Assembly: GCA_913057175.1 (NCBI GenBank)
Contig: CAJXNP010000001.1
Coordinates: 186,001 to 250,000, forward strand
Source: an uncultured Cytophagales bacterium
Lineage (GTDB): Bacteria > Bacteroidota > Bacteroidia > Cytophagales > Cyclobacteriaceae
DNA length: 64,000 nucleotides
Direction of reading: 5' to 3'
A model generated the notes under the pieces. That model ran no database searches. It had not been told where the DNA came from and saw only the letters and a program-made list of their open reading frames with translations. A program made the translations under genes and the position numbers. Positions 25,887-34,389 of the stretch are shown piece after piece. Positions within the stretch are counted from its first letter, which is position 1. Each line of letters starts with the position of its first letter.

Positions 25887-26061
25887 TTTTTTTCTGGATT
25901 CCGATATAGGCGGTGTTTTTCTGATTTCAATTATAATCTCCTTAAATTTAATGTAAAGGCTGATTTTTGACTTTGTTTAAGTTTAGTCGGATGACAGTAA
26001 TTTGAAATAAGTATTTCCACAAACTCAACTCTGTATCTCCTCCAGGGAGGAAAAAGATCCT

Positions 26062-26094
26062 AGTCATGGCACCACTCAAAGTGGTGCCATGACT
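26062..26094. repeat. Perfect 33-nt palindrome; possible terminator for GH9 gene
   Basis: AGTCATGGCACCACT (26062-26076), loop CAA, and its exact complement 26080-26094. On the minus strand it follows the GH9 stop by about 38 bp and precedes a GGATCTTTTTCC stretch, so it may end the GH9 transcript. Paired with the 33-nt palindrome at 22055-22087 by shared ends. Confidence 0.7.
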
Positions 26095-26131
26095 TGAGGT
26101 CAATAACCTCAGAAGTATTTAAAACACCCGA

Positions 26132-28666
26132 TCACTTTACCAAATCCTTAAAAGCTGATCCGAAAATTAAATAGCTTGTATTGCCGCCAATGGTGCCTTC
26201 GTTTTGTCCCCACAGAAACGGCCAGTCGTCATAGTTTTCAAAATGGTCGGGTTGCCTGAACAATAATCCCGGAGCAACATTTCCCGGAATAAAGGAAAAA
26301 TCTGCCCGGTTATTACCATAAAAGACCTCCTTGGGACGCGCGGCACCTACCGTCGCTACCAACGAGTAATTGTGATACGGATGGCAGCCAAACAGCCAGT
26401 TGGTGGCCTTATACGCATGACTGGCATCGACAATATCAGGGAAATATTTGTTGGCAAAACAAATGGTCGTACCAAAGCGCACGATAAATCCGCCACCTGC
26501 CCAGTTGCCAAGGGTAATGGGTACGCCATATGGATTGTCCGCTTTAAGCCCGTCGATGTATTCTTTGTATTGTAGGACATACGGCCGCAGCTTTTCTTTG
26601 TATGCTTCGTCCATATGCGGAATGCCATGCAATGCAGTCAAAATGATGAAATTGACATTGCGATCCAGCGCAGGCCATAGAAGCTCCAGGTATTTATCTG
26701 CATACTGCTGCTCCCCGGTGGAGATATACAGTTGCAAGTTGGTGGAAACATCCCCTAACCGACGCCAGCCAAAACCGTCCTCTTCCTCCGGCTGATCGGC
26801 CAATAATTCTGTCCCTTCCTTCAATAGTCTTCTGGACTGCAGCAAAGCCCTATCCGCAAGATCGTCGTTATATCCCTTCAATGCCCGGCTTGCGGAGGCA
26901 AACATGGCTGCTGCCCGTAAGTCCCTGTTTGGGTCACGGCTAGTAAAAGCCCACATGTCGTCTTTCACGCCACTCGAAAGACCATCGGGCGCTATTTCGT
27001 AGGGGCCAAGTTCAGGATTATAGGGAAGGCCATCTGTGATGGATGCGGCATCACCCAGGTGATGGTAATTGTCGAGAACGGCGTTGGATAGCGTTTGTGC
27101 CATGTGGCCGAGTATCTCCGCCTGGGCGACCAGGTTCATGGTTCCGTGTTCGATGTACTGCAATAAATCAGGTGTGCCATCCGGGCGGTGAAGGTCCACA
27201 TAGCGTTGCTCCTCATCAACGAACGTTTGATCACGTTGTGGTTTAAAGTACTCCCAGGCCTGCACCAGGTTGTCAACAACGAAAATGTTTGACCCTGTTT
27301 CGATGTCAAAATCCCCGGCATCGAAATAGCCGCCTATGTTTAAACCGGGAATGGTTTTAAGCGCTTCATATTTTGTATCGGTTGTGGGACCCTGACTATG
27401 GAGGTCAAAGTGATCGGTGTTGGGTGGCGCCTGGAGATAACCTTCTTTAAAAGGCTCGCCGTGCCACACCCTGTATGCCTCATTGACGAACATGTGGTTC
27501 ATATGTATGGGGATCCAAACATCATTGGTGGCATCAGTGATGTGATCGTAAACATTACTGCCAATTAAAAAATGATTGGTTTTTAAATTGCCATACTGAA
27601 TGTAGTAAATACCGGGCGTGTTAACGGAAGAGAAGTCGAATTTCACATAGTGATATTTATAATAGTTGCCCCAGTTTTCGGTATCGCCACTGAATACTTC
27701 GGTCGTTGTACCGTTCTCGTTTATTTTATGGATTGATGCTGTTGTAAGCGGTTGATCGTTCTTGTCGAGTTCAATAACCGATACTTTTGGTTGCGAAGGG
27801 AGGTAGCCCACCTGGGAGAAACCGATGTTGGGCTCTCTTATCCATCCATCAATGGCATGGGGTTCGACGGTCCAGGTTAACACCTTTCCGGTCTTTCCTG
27901 CCGGTAACAAACTGCGAACTACATACCAGCCATTTTGGGCTAAGATACGACCGTCAAACAGCATTAGATCGGCATCTGAAGAAGTGATTTTCACCATCCT
28001 TTCGGGATCATCGGGTGCAAGTATCATGGTATGGCCGGTTTCAAGTGGAAGAGGGTCGATAAACCTGCCCGTTCCCCGGTCGTCGGAGGTGACGTAGCCT
28101 TTAAATTGTTTTAATTTTTCACTGTTGGGCTTGGTAATGGTGTTGCTAACGGCATAGCGCGGAAACAGATTGGGGCGCCCATCCATCAGATAAGTCTTTC
28201 CCCAGTATTGAGAGGGGAGAAACTCCAGGTTAAATCCGGCATCCCCTTCCAATTCTTCAGGGACAGGTTGATCCAGGTAAACGGAAATTTCCACACCCTT
28301 ACCCTTAGCCGAGACAATCACCCGCGACTCAAAATCGTAGTCTTCATATCGTAGTGTAGCCTCAATGGTATGAGCGATGCTGTCAACTTTTCGGGTAGAT
28401 ATGTCCGGGACCAGGTCCCACTGCTCGGGTGTGTTGGAAAGTCTCACTGCCCCACCTTGGGCGGTTCTGACACCATGGTGGATCAACTCAATGCCGGCGT
28501 TCTTTTCATCGTTAAAGCCTCCGGTAAAAAGGTTGCTGTACACCAGGACATTGACTCCTTGTGCCTCAAAATATTCCAGATCATTGAGTTTCAAATCCTG
28601 ACTGAAAGCATCATTACATGCTAAAAATAGAAGTGCTACCAATGATAAAAAGGTTGTTTTTTTCAT
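26132..28666 (-). CDS. GH9-family glycoside hydrolase, probable lipoprotein
   Basis: An 844-residue secreted protein. The leader (MKKTTFLSLVALLFLACND) contains a possible lipobox Cys17. Residues about 285-375 form an Ig-like CelD_N domain (IGFSQVGYLPSQPKVSVIEL). Residues about 380-844 are the (alpha/alpha)6 GH9 barrel: NIGGYFDAGDFDIETG carries the catalytic base region, and the terminal WGQNEGTIGGNTSY carries the proton-donor Glu. The first 280 residues are an extra beta-rich domain seen in some Bacteroidota GH9-like proteins. GH9 enzymes cleave beta-1,4-glucans, but this long subtype is poorly defined, so the substrate is left open. It is monocistronic. Confidence 0.85.
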   Translation of the reverse strand: MKKTTFLSLVALLFLACNDAFSQDLKLNDLEYFEAQGVNVLVYSNLFTGGFNDEKNAGIELIHHGVRTAQGGAVRLSNTPEQWDLVPDISTRKVDSIAHTIEATLRYEDYDFESRVIVSAKGKGVEISVYLDQPVPEELEGDAGFNLEFLPSQYWGKTYLMDGRPNLFPRYAVSNTITKPNSEKLKQFKGYVTSDDRGTGRFIDPLPLETGHTMILAPDDPERMVKITSSDADLMLFDGRILAQNGWYVVRSLLPAGKTGKVLTWTVEPHAIDGWIREPNIGFSQVGYLPSQPKVSVIELDKNDQPLTTASIHKINENGTTTEVFSGDTENWGNYYKYHYVKFDFSSVNTPGIYYIQYGNLKTNHFLIGSNVYDHITDATNDVWIPIHMNHMFVNEAYRVWHGEPFKEGYLQAPPNTDHFDLHSQGPTTDTKYEALKTIPGLNIGGYFDAGDFDIETGSNIFVVDNLVQAWEYFKPQRDQTFVDEEQRYVDLHRPDGTPDLLQYIEHGTMNLVAQAEILGHMAQTLSNAVLDNYHHLGDAASITDGLPYNPELGPYEIAPDGLSSGVKDDMWAFTSRDPNRDLRAAAMFASASRALKGYNDDLADRALLQSRRLLKEGTELLADQPEEEDGFGWRRLGDVSTNLQLYISTGEQQYADKYLELLWPALDRNVNFIILTALHGIPHMDEAYKEKLRPYVLQYKEYIDGLKADNPYGVPITLGNWAGGGFIVRFGTTICFANKYFPDIVDASHAYKATNWLFGCHPYHNYSLVATVGAARPKEVFYGNNRADFSFIPGNVAPGLLFRQPDHFENYDDWPFLWGQNEGTIGGNTSYLIFGSAFKDLVK

Positions 28667-28764
28667 AGTGATTCAAAAGTTATAAAATAGTTGACCCATT
28701 AAATTTGTAATAGTTAATCATTCTGAAATTAACAGAATGTTTTACTCCAATTCGTGCCTCATCC

Positions 28765-28903
28765 AGTGTTGTGTCAAGTATGATCTTACGTATTTGCAAA
28801 AAGTCGAATTTTTTGAAAAACACGCCCCTTCGCCCCTCTCGAGATGGGAATAATGGTTGACTTTTTGCAAACCTAAGCGTCTCAGTATGCTTGACACGAC
28901 ACT
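28765..28903. mobile_element. MITE-like element with imperfect terminal inverted repeats
   Basis: Left end AGTGTTGTGTCAAGTATG and right end (inverted) AGTGTCGTGTCAAGCATA match, and TTTGCAAAAAGTC is repeated inverted inside. Length 139 bp. A second copy of the left half lies at 37773-37848. No transposase for it is present in the window. Confidence 0.7.
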
Positions 28904-29010
28904 AGCGTATTGTTCATTTGATTTTCTTCCAATTAGTGCACGAATGATTCCCATAATTATAAAAAGATTTTTCTTTTCACTCGTATAATTTATCCCAATG
29001 AACGCCTACT

Positions 29011-29210
29011 GTCTTAGAGGGGTCTTTGTCAGGGACCTGGTATTCACAGGAAATGACAGATACTATTTGTTAAAGTCTTCACAAGAGACCCACGTATTCA
29101 TCACCATCCGGATATTAACAAGGAAGCAGATAATTTTTCTTATTTTAAACCAAAATATTATACAGAATCGTGATCTATCGCGGGGTCGCCAGGGCAGACC
29201 CCGCTAAGAC
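29011..29210. repeat. REP cluster with remnant of RAYT 3' end
   Basis: Left hairpins at 29011-29047 (GTCTTAGAGGGGTCTTTG) and 29069-29099, right hairpin at 29177-29210 (ATCGCGGGGTCGCC, CAGACCCCGCTAAGAC). Between them 29120-29167 encodes DNFSYFKPKYYTES and stop, aligning with the last residues of the RAYT protein downstream (EVFHFEPKHYNEL). Confidence 0.8.
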
Positions 29211-29235
29211 AAAAGGCTTTATGGTAGACCCTGGC

Positions 29236-29881
29236 GTCTAAGTGGGGTCTTCACAAGAGACCCCACGTGTTAACAAATTTAAAATGGCAATCAAATTAAA
29301 TCATTCCTCTGAACCACTCTATTTTATTACATTCACGTGCTATCAATGGTTAAATCTCATTGAAATAACAAATGCGCATGAAAATGTTTATAAGTGGTTT
29401 ACTTATCTGAAAGAAAGTAAAAATATTGATGTAGTTGCATTTGTTATTATGCCAAATCACGTACATGCTATTCTATATTTTCCAACTTCTGATTTTGATT
29501 TAAACAAGATCATAGGGAATGCGAAACGGATTATTGCCTATGAAATCATCAGAAGGCTAAAAAGTACTGAGCGTCTTGATCTATTAGCTTTACTACGGAA
29601 GGGATTGACTAAGAGAGAAATTGCAAAAGGTCAAAAGCATAAGGCATTTGAGAGTTCATTTGATGCTAAAGCAATATATACCGAAGAATTTTTCTTTCAA
29701 AAGCTGGATTATATTCATAAGAATCCTGTATCGGGAAAATGGACCCTTGTTGAGGATTATGCTAAGTATCCTCATAGCAGTGCTGGTTTTTATGAAATTG
29801 GTGAAGTTTTTCATTTTGAACCGAAACATTATAATGAGTTGTGAATTATCGCGGGGTCGCTTTGGCAGACCCCGCTAAGAC
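29236..29881 (+). mobile_element. RAYT transposase unit bounded by inverted REP hairpins
   Basis: Left end 29236-29272 starts GTCTAAGTGGGGTCTTCACA; right end 29848-29881 ends CAGACCCCGCTAAGAC. The ends are inverted relative to each other with outward GTCTTAG-type heads. The only gene inside is the Y1 transposase. It appears to be the parent of the shorter elements at 23104, 25053, 29011, 32728 and 41710. Confidence 0.85.
29284..29844 (+). CDS. REP-associated tyrosine transposase (RAYT, Y1/HUH family)
   Basis: A 186-residue single-strand DNA transposase of the IS200/IS605-related Y1 family. The HUH motif is His59-Val-His61 (VIMPNHVHAILYF). The candidate nucleophile is Tyr143 in LDYIHKNPVSGKW, the segment where RAYTs keep it, followed by YPHSSAGFY. 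RAYT proteins bind and cut REP hairpins and are thought to spread them. Here the gene is flanked on both sides by the hairpins it would recognise, with the start 12 bp past the left hairpin and the stop 3 bp before the right one. An in-frame upstream start at 29242 lies inside the hairpin and is unlikely. Confidence 0.88.
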   Translation: MAIKLNHSSEPLYFITFTCYQWLNLIEITNAHENVYKWFTYLKESKNIDVVAFVIMPNHVHAILYFPTSDFDLNKIIGNAKRIIAYEIIRRLKSTERLDLLALLRKGLTKREIAKGQKHKAFESSFDAKAIYTEEFFFQKLDYIHKNPVSGKWTLVEDYAKYPHSSAGFYEIGEVFHFEPKHYNEL

Positions 29882-30144
29882 AAGATATCCTCTTCCCGTC
29901 TGCTAAAGTCTTGTACGGAGGACAGGCAAGAGGAGAATATTGGCATAATTCAGATCAAAATTTGAGTTTTCTGTCGACACACATTAGTTAAGTTTTATTT
30001 TGTTGCATAAAAATCTTAAAAGCGATTTCACTAATCCCCGTACGGATTTCAACAAGGAAGAAAGTAATTTTTCTTAATTTAAGCCAAAATACATTATTGT
30101 GTTGCAATTTTTAGCAGGGTCGTCAAGGCAGGCCCTCTTGAATC
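29882..30144. repeat. Degenerate REP element downstream of RAYT unit
   Basis: ACGGATTTCAACAAGGAAG (about 30041-30060) and AATTTAAGCCAAAATAC match the interior of the 29011-29210 element; the right hairpin 30111-30144 reads AGCAGGGTCGTC then GGCAGGCCCTC. Frame is lost, so it is older than the adjacent copy. No gene is seen in 29882-30173. Confidence 0.6.
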
Positions 30145-30173
30145 AGTAAATTTAAAATCAAAAATCCCTGGTC

Positions 30174-30917
30174 ATGGAAAAGAAAAATATTTCCCTGTTA
30201 ATAAAACTGAATATGTTGTTCATTGTTATTGTATTAGTTGCCGGCATGCAAACTGCCCATGCACAGACCTTTTGTCTTCAGGATGGTTCTGATCAGGTAA
30301 CCGGCCTGGAAGATGGTTATCGCTATGAACTGTGGAATCAAAACTCACAGGGCAAGGCCTGCATGACCATTGGGGAGGGTGCTTTATTCAGTGGCGAATG
30401 GAATGGGATTCTGAACTACCTGGCTCGTCGCGGTCTCGACTACGATACTTCCCGGCATCATCAGGAAATAGGCAGATTCTCCACTACGTATAATTGTCAA
30501 TATAATCCTGTCAAAAATTCAGGAATGTCATACTTGTCCGTTTATGGCTGGACAGTTGATCCGCTGATAGAATACTACATTGTAGAGGACTGGCGCGACT
30601 GGATTCCATCCATGGCGGAGGGGTCAACCTTAAAAGGCACTATTGAAGTTGATGGCAGCATTTACGACATATATGAAAACACCCGTGTCAACCAACCTTC
30701 CATTGTTGGGATGACTACCTTTCAGCAATACTTCAGTATTCGACGGGATACAAGAAATAGTGGAACGATTGATGTTTCTGCCCATTTTGACAAATGGGAG
30801 TCCCTGGGAATGCCGCTAGGCAAACTGGATGAAGTATCATTTGTCGTTGAAGGTTACAAAAGCAAAGGTAAGTTTGAATTCACTAATTTAGAGGTAACTG
30901 TTGAAGAAGCGCCTTAA
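30174..30917 (+). CDS. GH11 endo-1,4-beta-xylanase
   Basis: A 247-residue secreted xylanase (signal peptide to about HAQ, residue 31). The beta-jelly-roll of GH11 is clear: YLSVYGWTVDPLIEYYIVED with nucleophile Glu133, and SFVVEGYKSKGKFEF with acid/base Glu226. Other family words are GSDQVTGLEDGYRYELW, GEWNGILNYL and RVNQPSIVGMTTFQQYFSIR. The enzyme cuts internal beta-1,4 bonds of xylan. No carbohydrate-binding module or sorting domain is attached. It lies in the REP-rich zone, separate from the main utilisation locus, with GlxA-type regulator genes just downstream. Confidence 0.95.
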   Translation: MEKKNISLLIKLNMLFIVIVLVAGMQTAHAQTFCLQDGSDQVTGLEDGYRYELWNQNSQGKACMTIGEGALFSGEWNGILNYLARRGLDYDTSRHHQEIGRFSTTYNCQYNPVKNSGMSYLSVYGWTVDPLIEYYIVEDWRDWIPSMAEGSTLKGTIEVDGSIYDIYENTRVNQPSIVGMTTFQQYFSIRRDTRNSGTIDVSAHFDKWESLGMPLGKLDEVSFVVEGYKSKGKFEFTNLEVTVEEAP

Positions 30918-30973
30918 CCAGCCTCGAACGAATAACCCCACCGTATTTCAAACTCATGTGGTTTATGTTCTGG

Positions 30974-31008
30974 GCTAATGGATCGACAGGGCAGACCACC
31001 GCTGAGAC
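30974..31008. repeat. REP hairpin, right type
   Basis: CTAATGGATCGACAGGGCAG, then ACCACCGCTGAGACAA, a diverged right-type hairpin between the GH11 and GlxA-type genes. Its left partner is not evident. Confidence 0.55.
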
Positions 31009-31062
31009 AAAGGGGCTCTATGGTAGTCCAAGCATAGGCAAAATATTTATAACCTGATCGAC

Positions 31063-31980
31063 ATGTCCCGAACCCTTTATTTTTTCATAACAGAAAATGT
31101 CCATTTGCTTGATCTGAGTGGAATGTTGCAGGTCTTTCAGGAATCTTCGCAATATGGTCTTGAATATGAGATAGAGTATCTTTCCACGCAGCCCAGGGTA
31201 ATGACCTCTTCGGGATTAGAGTTTTCCAACCTGAAAGACTTCCAACTGTTTTTACCCAGTGAGAATGATATTGTTTGTGTCCCGGGAAGTAAATCACCAG
31301 TATCTGCCGGAGAAGAATTTCAACATTTTTTCCGTTGGCTAAAAACTGCCCATGAACGGGGTGCAAAAATTTGTTCCATATGCAGTGGTGCTTTCATGCT
31401 GGCTGAATCAGGGCTACTGGATCATAGATCATGTACTACTCACTGGGCCCTGACCGATCAATTGGAAAAGCAGTTCCCGAAACTCCTGGTCAAAAAAAAT
31501 GTCCTATTTATCGCAGACCAAAACATCTACACCAGCGCAGGTTTTACCACTGGCGTTGACCTTGCCCTATACCTGATCGAAGAGCAACATGGTAGTGAAC
31601 TGGCGGCCAAATTAGCTCGTGAGTTGGTTGTTTATATCCGTAGGGATGGAGGAGAGCAACAGTTGAGCATCTACATGCAATTCCGTTCACATCAGGATGA
31701 AAAAGTGCATGCTATTCAGGATTGGATCGTCCAAAACATCGACAAGAAAACCAGCATCGAAGCCTTAGCTGACAGGGTCCATACCAGTCCCCGTAACCTT
31801 ACCCGTATTTTTAAAGAAAAAACGGGAATCACCCTTACGGACTATCGGAACAAGGTCAGACTGGAGAAGGCAAAAAGCCTGATGAAAAACACGGGTTACA
31901 AAATGGACCACGTGGCGAAATTGTGCGGTTACACCAATTCCAGGCAGCTGAGAAGCCTGCTACAAAAGAACTCCATTTAG
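31063..31980 (+). CDS. GlxA-type transcriptional regulator (DJ-1/PfpI plus AraC HTH)
   Basis: A 305-residue regulator. Residues 1-180 form a class I glutamine-amidotransferase-like (DJ-1/PfpI) domain with a nucleophile-elbow Cys107 (CSICSGAFMLAESG) and THWALTD. Residues about 215-305 carry the AraC-type HTH pair (SIEALADRVHTSPRNLTRIF and MDHVAKLCGYTNSRQLRSLL). Such proteins are transcriptional activators whose sensor domain binds an unknown small ligand. It is followed after 117 bp by a free PfpI-family gene with a similar sensor domain, suggesting a regulator/enzyme pair. Confidence 0.92.
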   Translation: MSRTLYFFITENVHLLDLSGMLQVFQESSQYGLEYEIEYLSTQPRVMTSSGLEFSNLKDFQLFLPSENDIVCVPGSKSPVSAGEEFQHFFRWLKTAHERGAKICSICSGAFMLAESGLLDHRSCTTHWALTDQLEKQFPKLLVKKNVLFIADQNIYTSAGFTTGVDLALYLIEEQHGSELAAKLARELVVYIRRDGGEQQLSIYMQFRSHQDEKVHAIQDWIVQNIDKKTSIEALADRVHTSPRNLTRIFKEKTGITLTDYRNKVRLEKAKSLMKNTGYKMDHVAKLCGYTNSRQLRSLLQKNSI

Positions 31981-32097
31981 AATTTGTCCTGAAAACTCCC
32001 CTTGTTGTCCCATATGGTCCATTAGATGATGGTATGTTTGCATCAAACATAATTATGTCCTGTGAACCGCCACTAATAACCCCTGACATTTTAAAAA

Positions 32098-32688
32098 ATG
32101 AAAGAAAAAATTGAAGTAGGAATATTCGTATTTAATGAAGCTGATGTGCTGGATTTTTCCGGGCCATTTGAAGTATTTTCATTGGCAAAAAAGAATGACC
32201 GGAAGTTATTTAATGTTTCCCTGATCAGCGAAAATGGAAGCGCAACCATTGCAAGAAATGGATTTCAGGTTGTCCCAAAATATAATTTTTCCAATCATCC
32301 GAAGTTGGATATGCTCATCATACCGGGAGGATACGGAGCGGAAGAGGTTGAAATAAAGAATGAAAAGGCTTTGACATGGATAAAAGCTCAGCATGATAAA
32401 GTCCGGATTTTAGCATCCGTCTGCACCGGAGCCCTGCTATTGGCAGAATGTGGAATATTAGATGACAAAAACGCCACTACGCATTGGATGGATCTGGATC
32501 GCTTAGAACGTGAATACCCAAAAGTTAACGTCATACGGGGTGTCAAATTTGTGGATGAAGGGAACGTGCTCACATCCGGGGGAATTTCAGCCGGTATAAA
32601 CATGTCCTTTCATCTGATCAAGAGATTGTTTGATTCGGAAGTAGCCCAATACACCGCCAAAAGGATGGAATATGATATTGAGGTTTAA
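32098..32688 (+). CDS. DJ-1/PfpI family protein
   Basis: A 196-residue protein of the DJ-1/PfpI superfamily, similar to the isonitrile-hydratase and ThiJ-like branch. The elbow Cys109 sits in ASVCTGALLLAECG, and FSGPFEVFSLA, IPGGYGAEE, ATTHWMDL and TSGGISAGINMSFHLI follow the family order. It lacks a DNA-binding domain. Reaction not defined (hydratase, deglycase or chaperone activities are known in relatives). Position just after the GlxA-type regulator suggests it is controlled with or by it. Confidence 0.9.
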   Translation: MKEKIEVGIFVFNEADVLDFSGPFEVFSLAKKNDRKLFNVSLISENGSATIARNGFQVVPKYNFSNHPKLDMLIIPGGYGAEEVEIKNEKALTWIKAQHDKVRILASVCTGALLLAECGILDDKNATTHWMDLDRLEREYPKVNVIRGVKFVDEGNVLTSGGISAGINMSFHLIKRLFDSEVAQYTAKRMEYDIEV

Positions 32689-32727
32689 GTCTTCTAAATT
32701 TTAGCTAGTTGAAAGCAATAAAGCTGG

Positions 32728-32811
32728 TTGTTTCCCCAATTTAAACCAAAATATTATCATGCACATTGATTTATAGCATAGCAGGGTCGCCATGGCAGAC
32801 CCTGCTAAGGC
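32728..32811. repeat. REP element with RAYT 3' remnant
   Basis: CCCCAATTTAAACCAAAATA then TTATCATGCACATTGA encodes FKPKYYHAH and stop, matching the RAYT C-terminus (FEPKHYNEL). The right hairpin 32778-32811 reads AGCAGGGTCGCCATGGCAGA then CCCTGCTAAG. The left hairpin is lost. Confidence 0.7.
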
Positions 32812-32920
32812 ACTAACCATCTTCCGCATAGCATTGTCATTTGATCGATCAAACCCAAACTCAAAAAACCATCAAAAAAACCTATTTTTGGCAAAACACT
32901 TTTCCTTAAATTCTCAATAA

Positions 32921-34279
32921 ATGAAAAAAGTAGTGATTCCGCTTTTGGCGCTGTCCTTCTTCTGCAAACCCTTATTAGCTCAAAATAAACCATCATACGA
33001 TAAGTTTAAGGAATACATTCAATCCGCTTATGATGCTCATCGCTTCCAGGGCGCAGTATTGGTTGCAAAAGAAGGGGAAATCATTTATAAGGATGCGATC
33101 GGCTTATGCCATTTTGAACGCAACCAGGAATGCGATGTAAACACCCGATTTCCTATTCTTAGCATCACCAAAACCTTTACTGCGGCTGTAATACTCGACT
33201 TGATGGAAGAAGGACAGTTATCGCTCGACATGCCCATCAGTACCTGGCTACCCGATTTTCCTAATGGAGAAAATATCGAAATAAAACATTTGCTGACGCA
33301 TTCATCAGGGATCTTCAATTATACAGATGCCATAGACATTGAAGATTCGATTTACACCAATCAACCAACTGACAAGATATCCTGGTACGACTTCATCAAG
33401 GAAAATTCAGGAAACGAGGGGCCTTACAAATACAGTGTTTACAATAACTCAGGCTTTTATTTGCTTGGAATGATTATTGAGAAAATTACCGGAAAGCCTT
33501 ACGAAACAGTCGTTCGGGAACGCATATTTGAACCTCTTGGGATGGTACATTCCGGGTTTGACTACCTGGGTTTGCCTGATTCATTAACCGCCACAGGCCT
33601 CCAATTCTGGACGGATTCAACTAAGACGGCATATCATTTTTTTGATTCAACTTATGCTTATTCAGCAGGATCCATTTACAGCACAGTGGATGATCTTTAT
33701 CAATGGGGATTGGCCCTCTCCGACCACAAAATTCTGAACAAAAAGACATGGGATGCTGCATTAAAGCGTCAATTGACCCAATTTGGATATGCCTGGCGAC
33801 TGGGAAAATATTTCGATCATAAATATGTGAGACACCCGGGCGGTTATCCGGGATATTCGAGTGAATTCATTTATTATCCAAAGGAGAAGGTTTTGATCAT
33901 TCTGCTTTCAAATTATGGAAATTATGGAATTGATTGCTGGCCAATTGCTATGGGTCTTTCTTCCCTGGCATTAGACGAACCTTACGATCTCTGGGTACCT
34001 GTCAAAGACCTGCCCCTGACAAAAGAACAACTTGAAAATTGGGTAGGTATGTATACTTACAAGGGAAAAAAAGCAGACCTATCGCTACAAAATGATCATG
34101 AATTGATGTTGACCATCCAGGGACTTCCACCCTTCAGGCTGTATGCACAATCTGAAAATGTTTTCCTGGTCAAAACATTTAACACCAAGCTGATATTTGA
34201 TGAAAACAAAGTGATTTTTCATGAACACGGTGAGGAGACCGAATGGCAGAAAAAAGACAGCAATCACTCATCATATTAA
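32921..34279 (+). CDS. Secreted serine hydrolase (class C beta-lactamase family)
   Basis: A 452-residue secreted protein (signal peptide ending PLLAQ, residue 21). The penicillin-binding/AmpC-type active site is readable: Ser81-Ile-Thr-Lys84, Tyr174-Asn-Asn176 (YSVYNNSG), and the third motif in RHPGGYPGYSSEF. Residues about 365-452 form a small C-terminal beta domain common in these hydrolases. They act as D,D-peptidases or esterases; beta-lactam hydrolysis is not implied. A decayed copy of the 3' end of a related gene lies at 37007-37108, across the GH3 gene. Confidence 0.9.
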   Translation: MKKVVIPLLALSFFCKPLLAQNKPSYDKFKEYIQSAYDAHRFQGAVLVAKEGEIIYKDAIGLCHFERNQECDVNTRFPILSITKTFTAAVILDLMEEGQLSLDMPISTWLPDFPNGENIEIKHLLTHSSGIFNYTDAIDIEDSIYTNQPTDKISWYDFIKENSGNEGPYKYSVYNNSGFYLLGMIIEKITGKPYETVVRERIFEPLGMVHSGFDYLGLPDSLTATGLQFWTDSTKTAYHFFDSTYAYSAGSIYSTVDDLYQWGLALSDHKILNKKTWDAALKRQLTQFGYAWRLGKYFDHKYVRHPGGYPGYSSEFIYYPKEKVLIILLSNYGNYGIDCWPIAMGLSSLALDEPYDLWVPVKDLPLTKEQLENWVGMYTYKGKKADLSLQNDHELMLTIQGLPPFRLYAQSENVFLVKTFNTKLIFDENKVIFHEHGEETEWQKKDSNHSSY

Positions 34280-34389
34280 TGGGCGAGTATATTCGCAATT
34301 CGCGATGGTCATCGTTAAATACGAGAATTATAAGCCAAAATTCTGATCTAGAACATTTTAACGATTGAATCGAATGACAAGGTTCAAGT

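Noticed and set aside
28742-28954. A 70-codon minus-strand frame
   Set aside because: It lies across the MITE-like element and its residues come from the inverted repeat; no family pattern is seen.
28998-29207. A 69-codon plus-strand frame
   Set aside because: It is encoded almost wholly by REP hairpins and decayed RAYT sequence, not by an independent gene.
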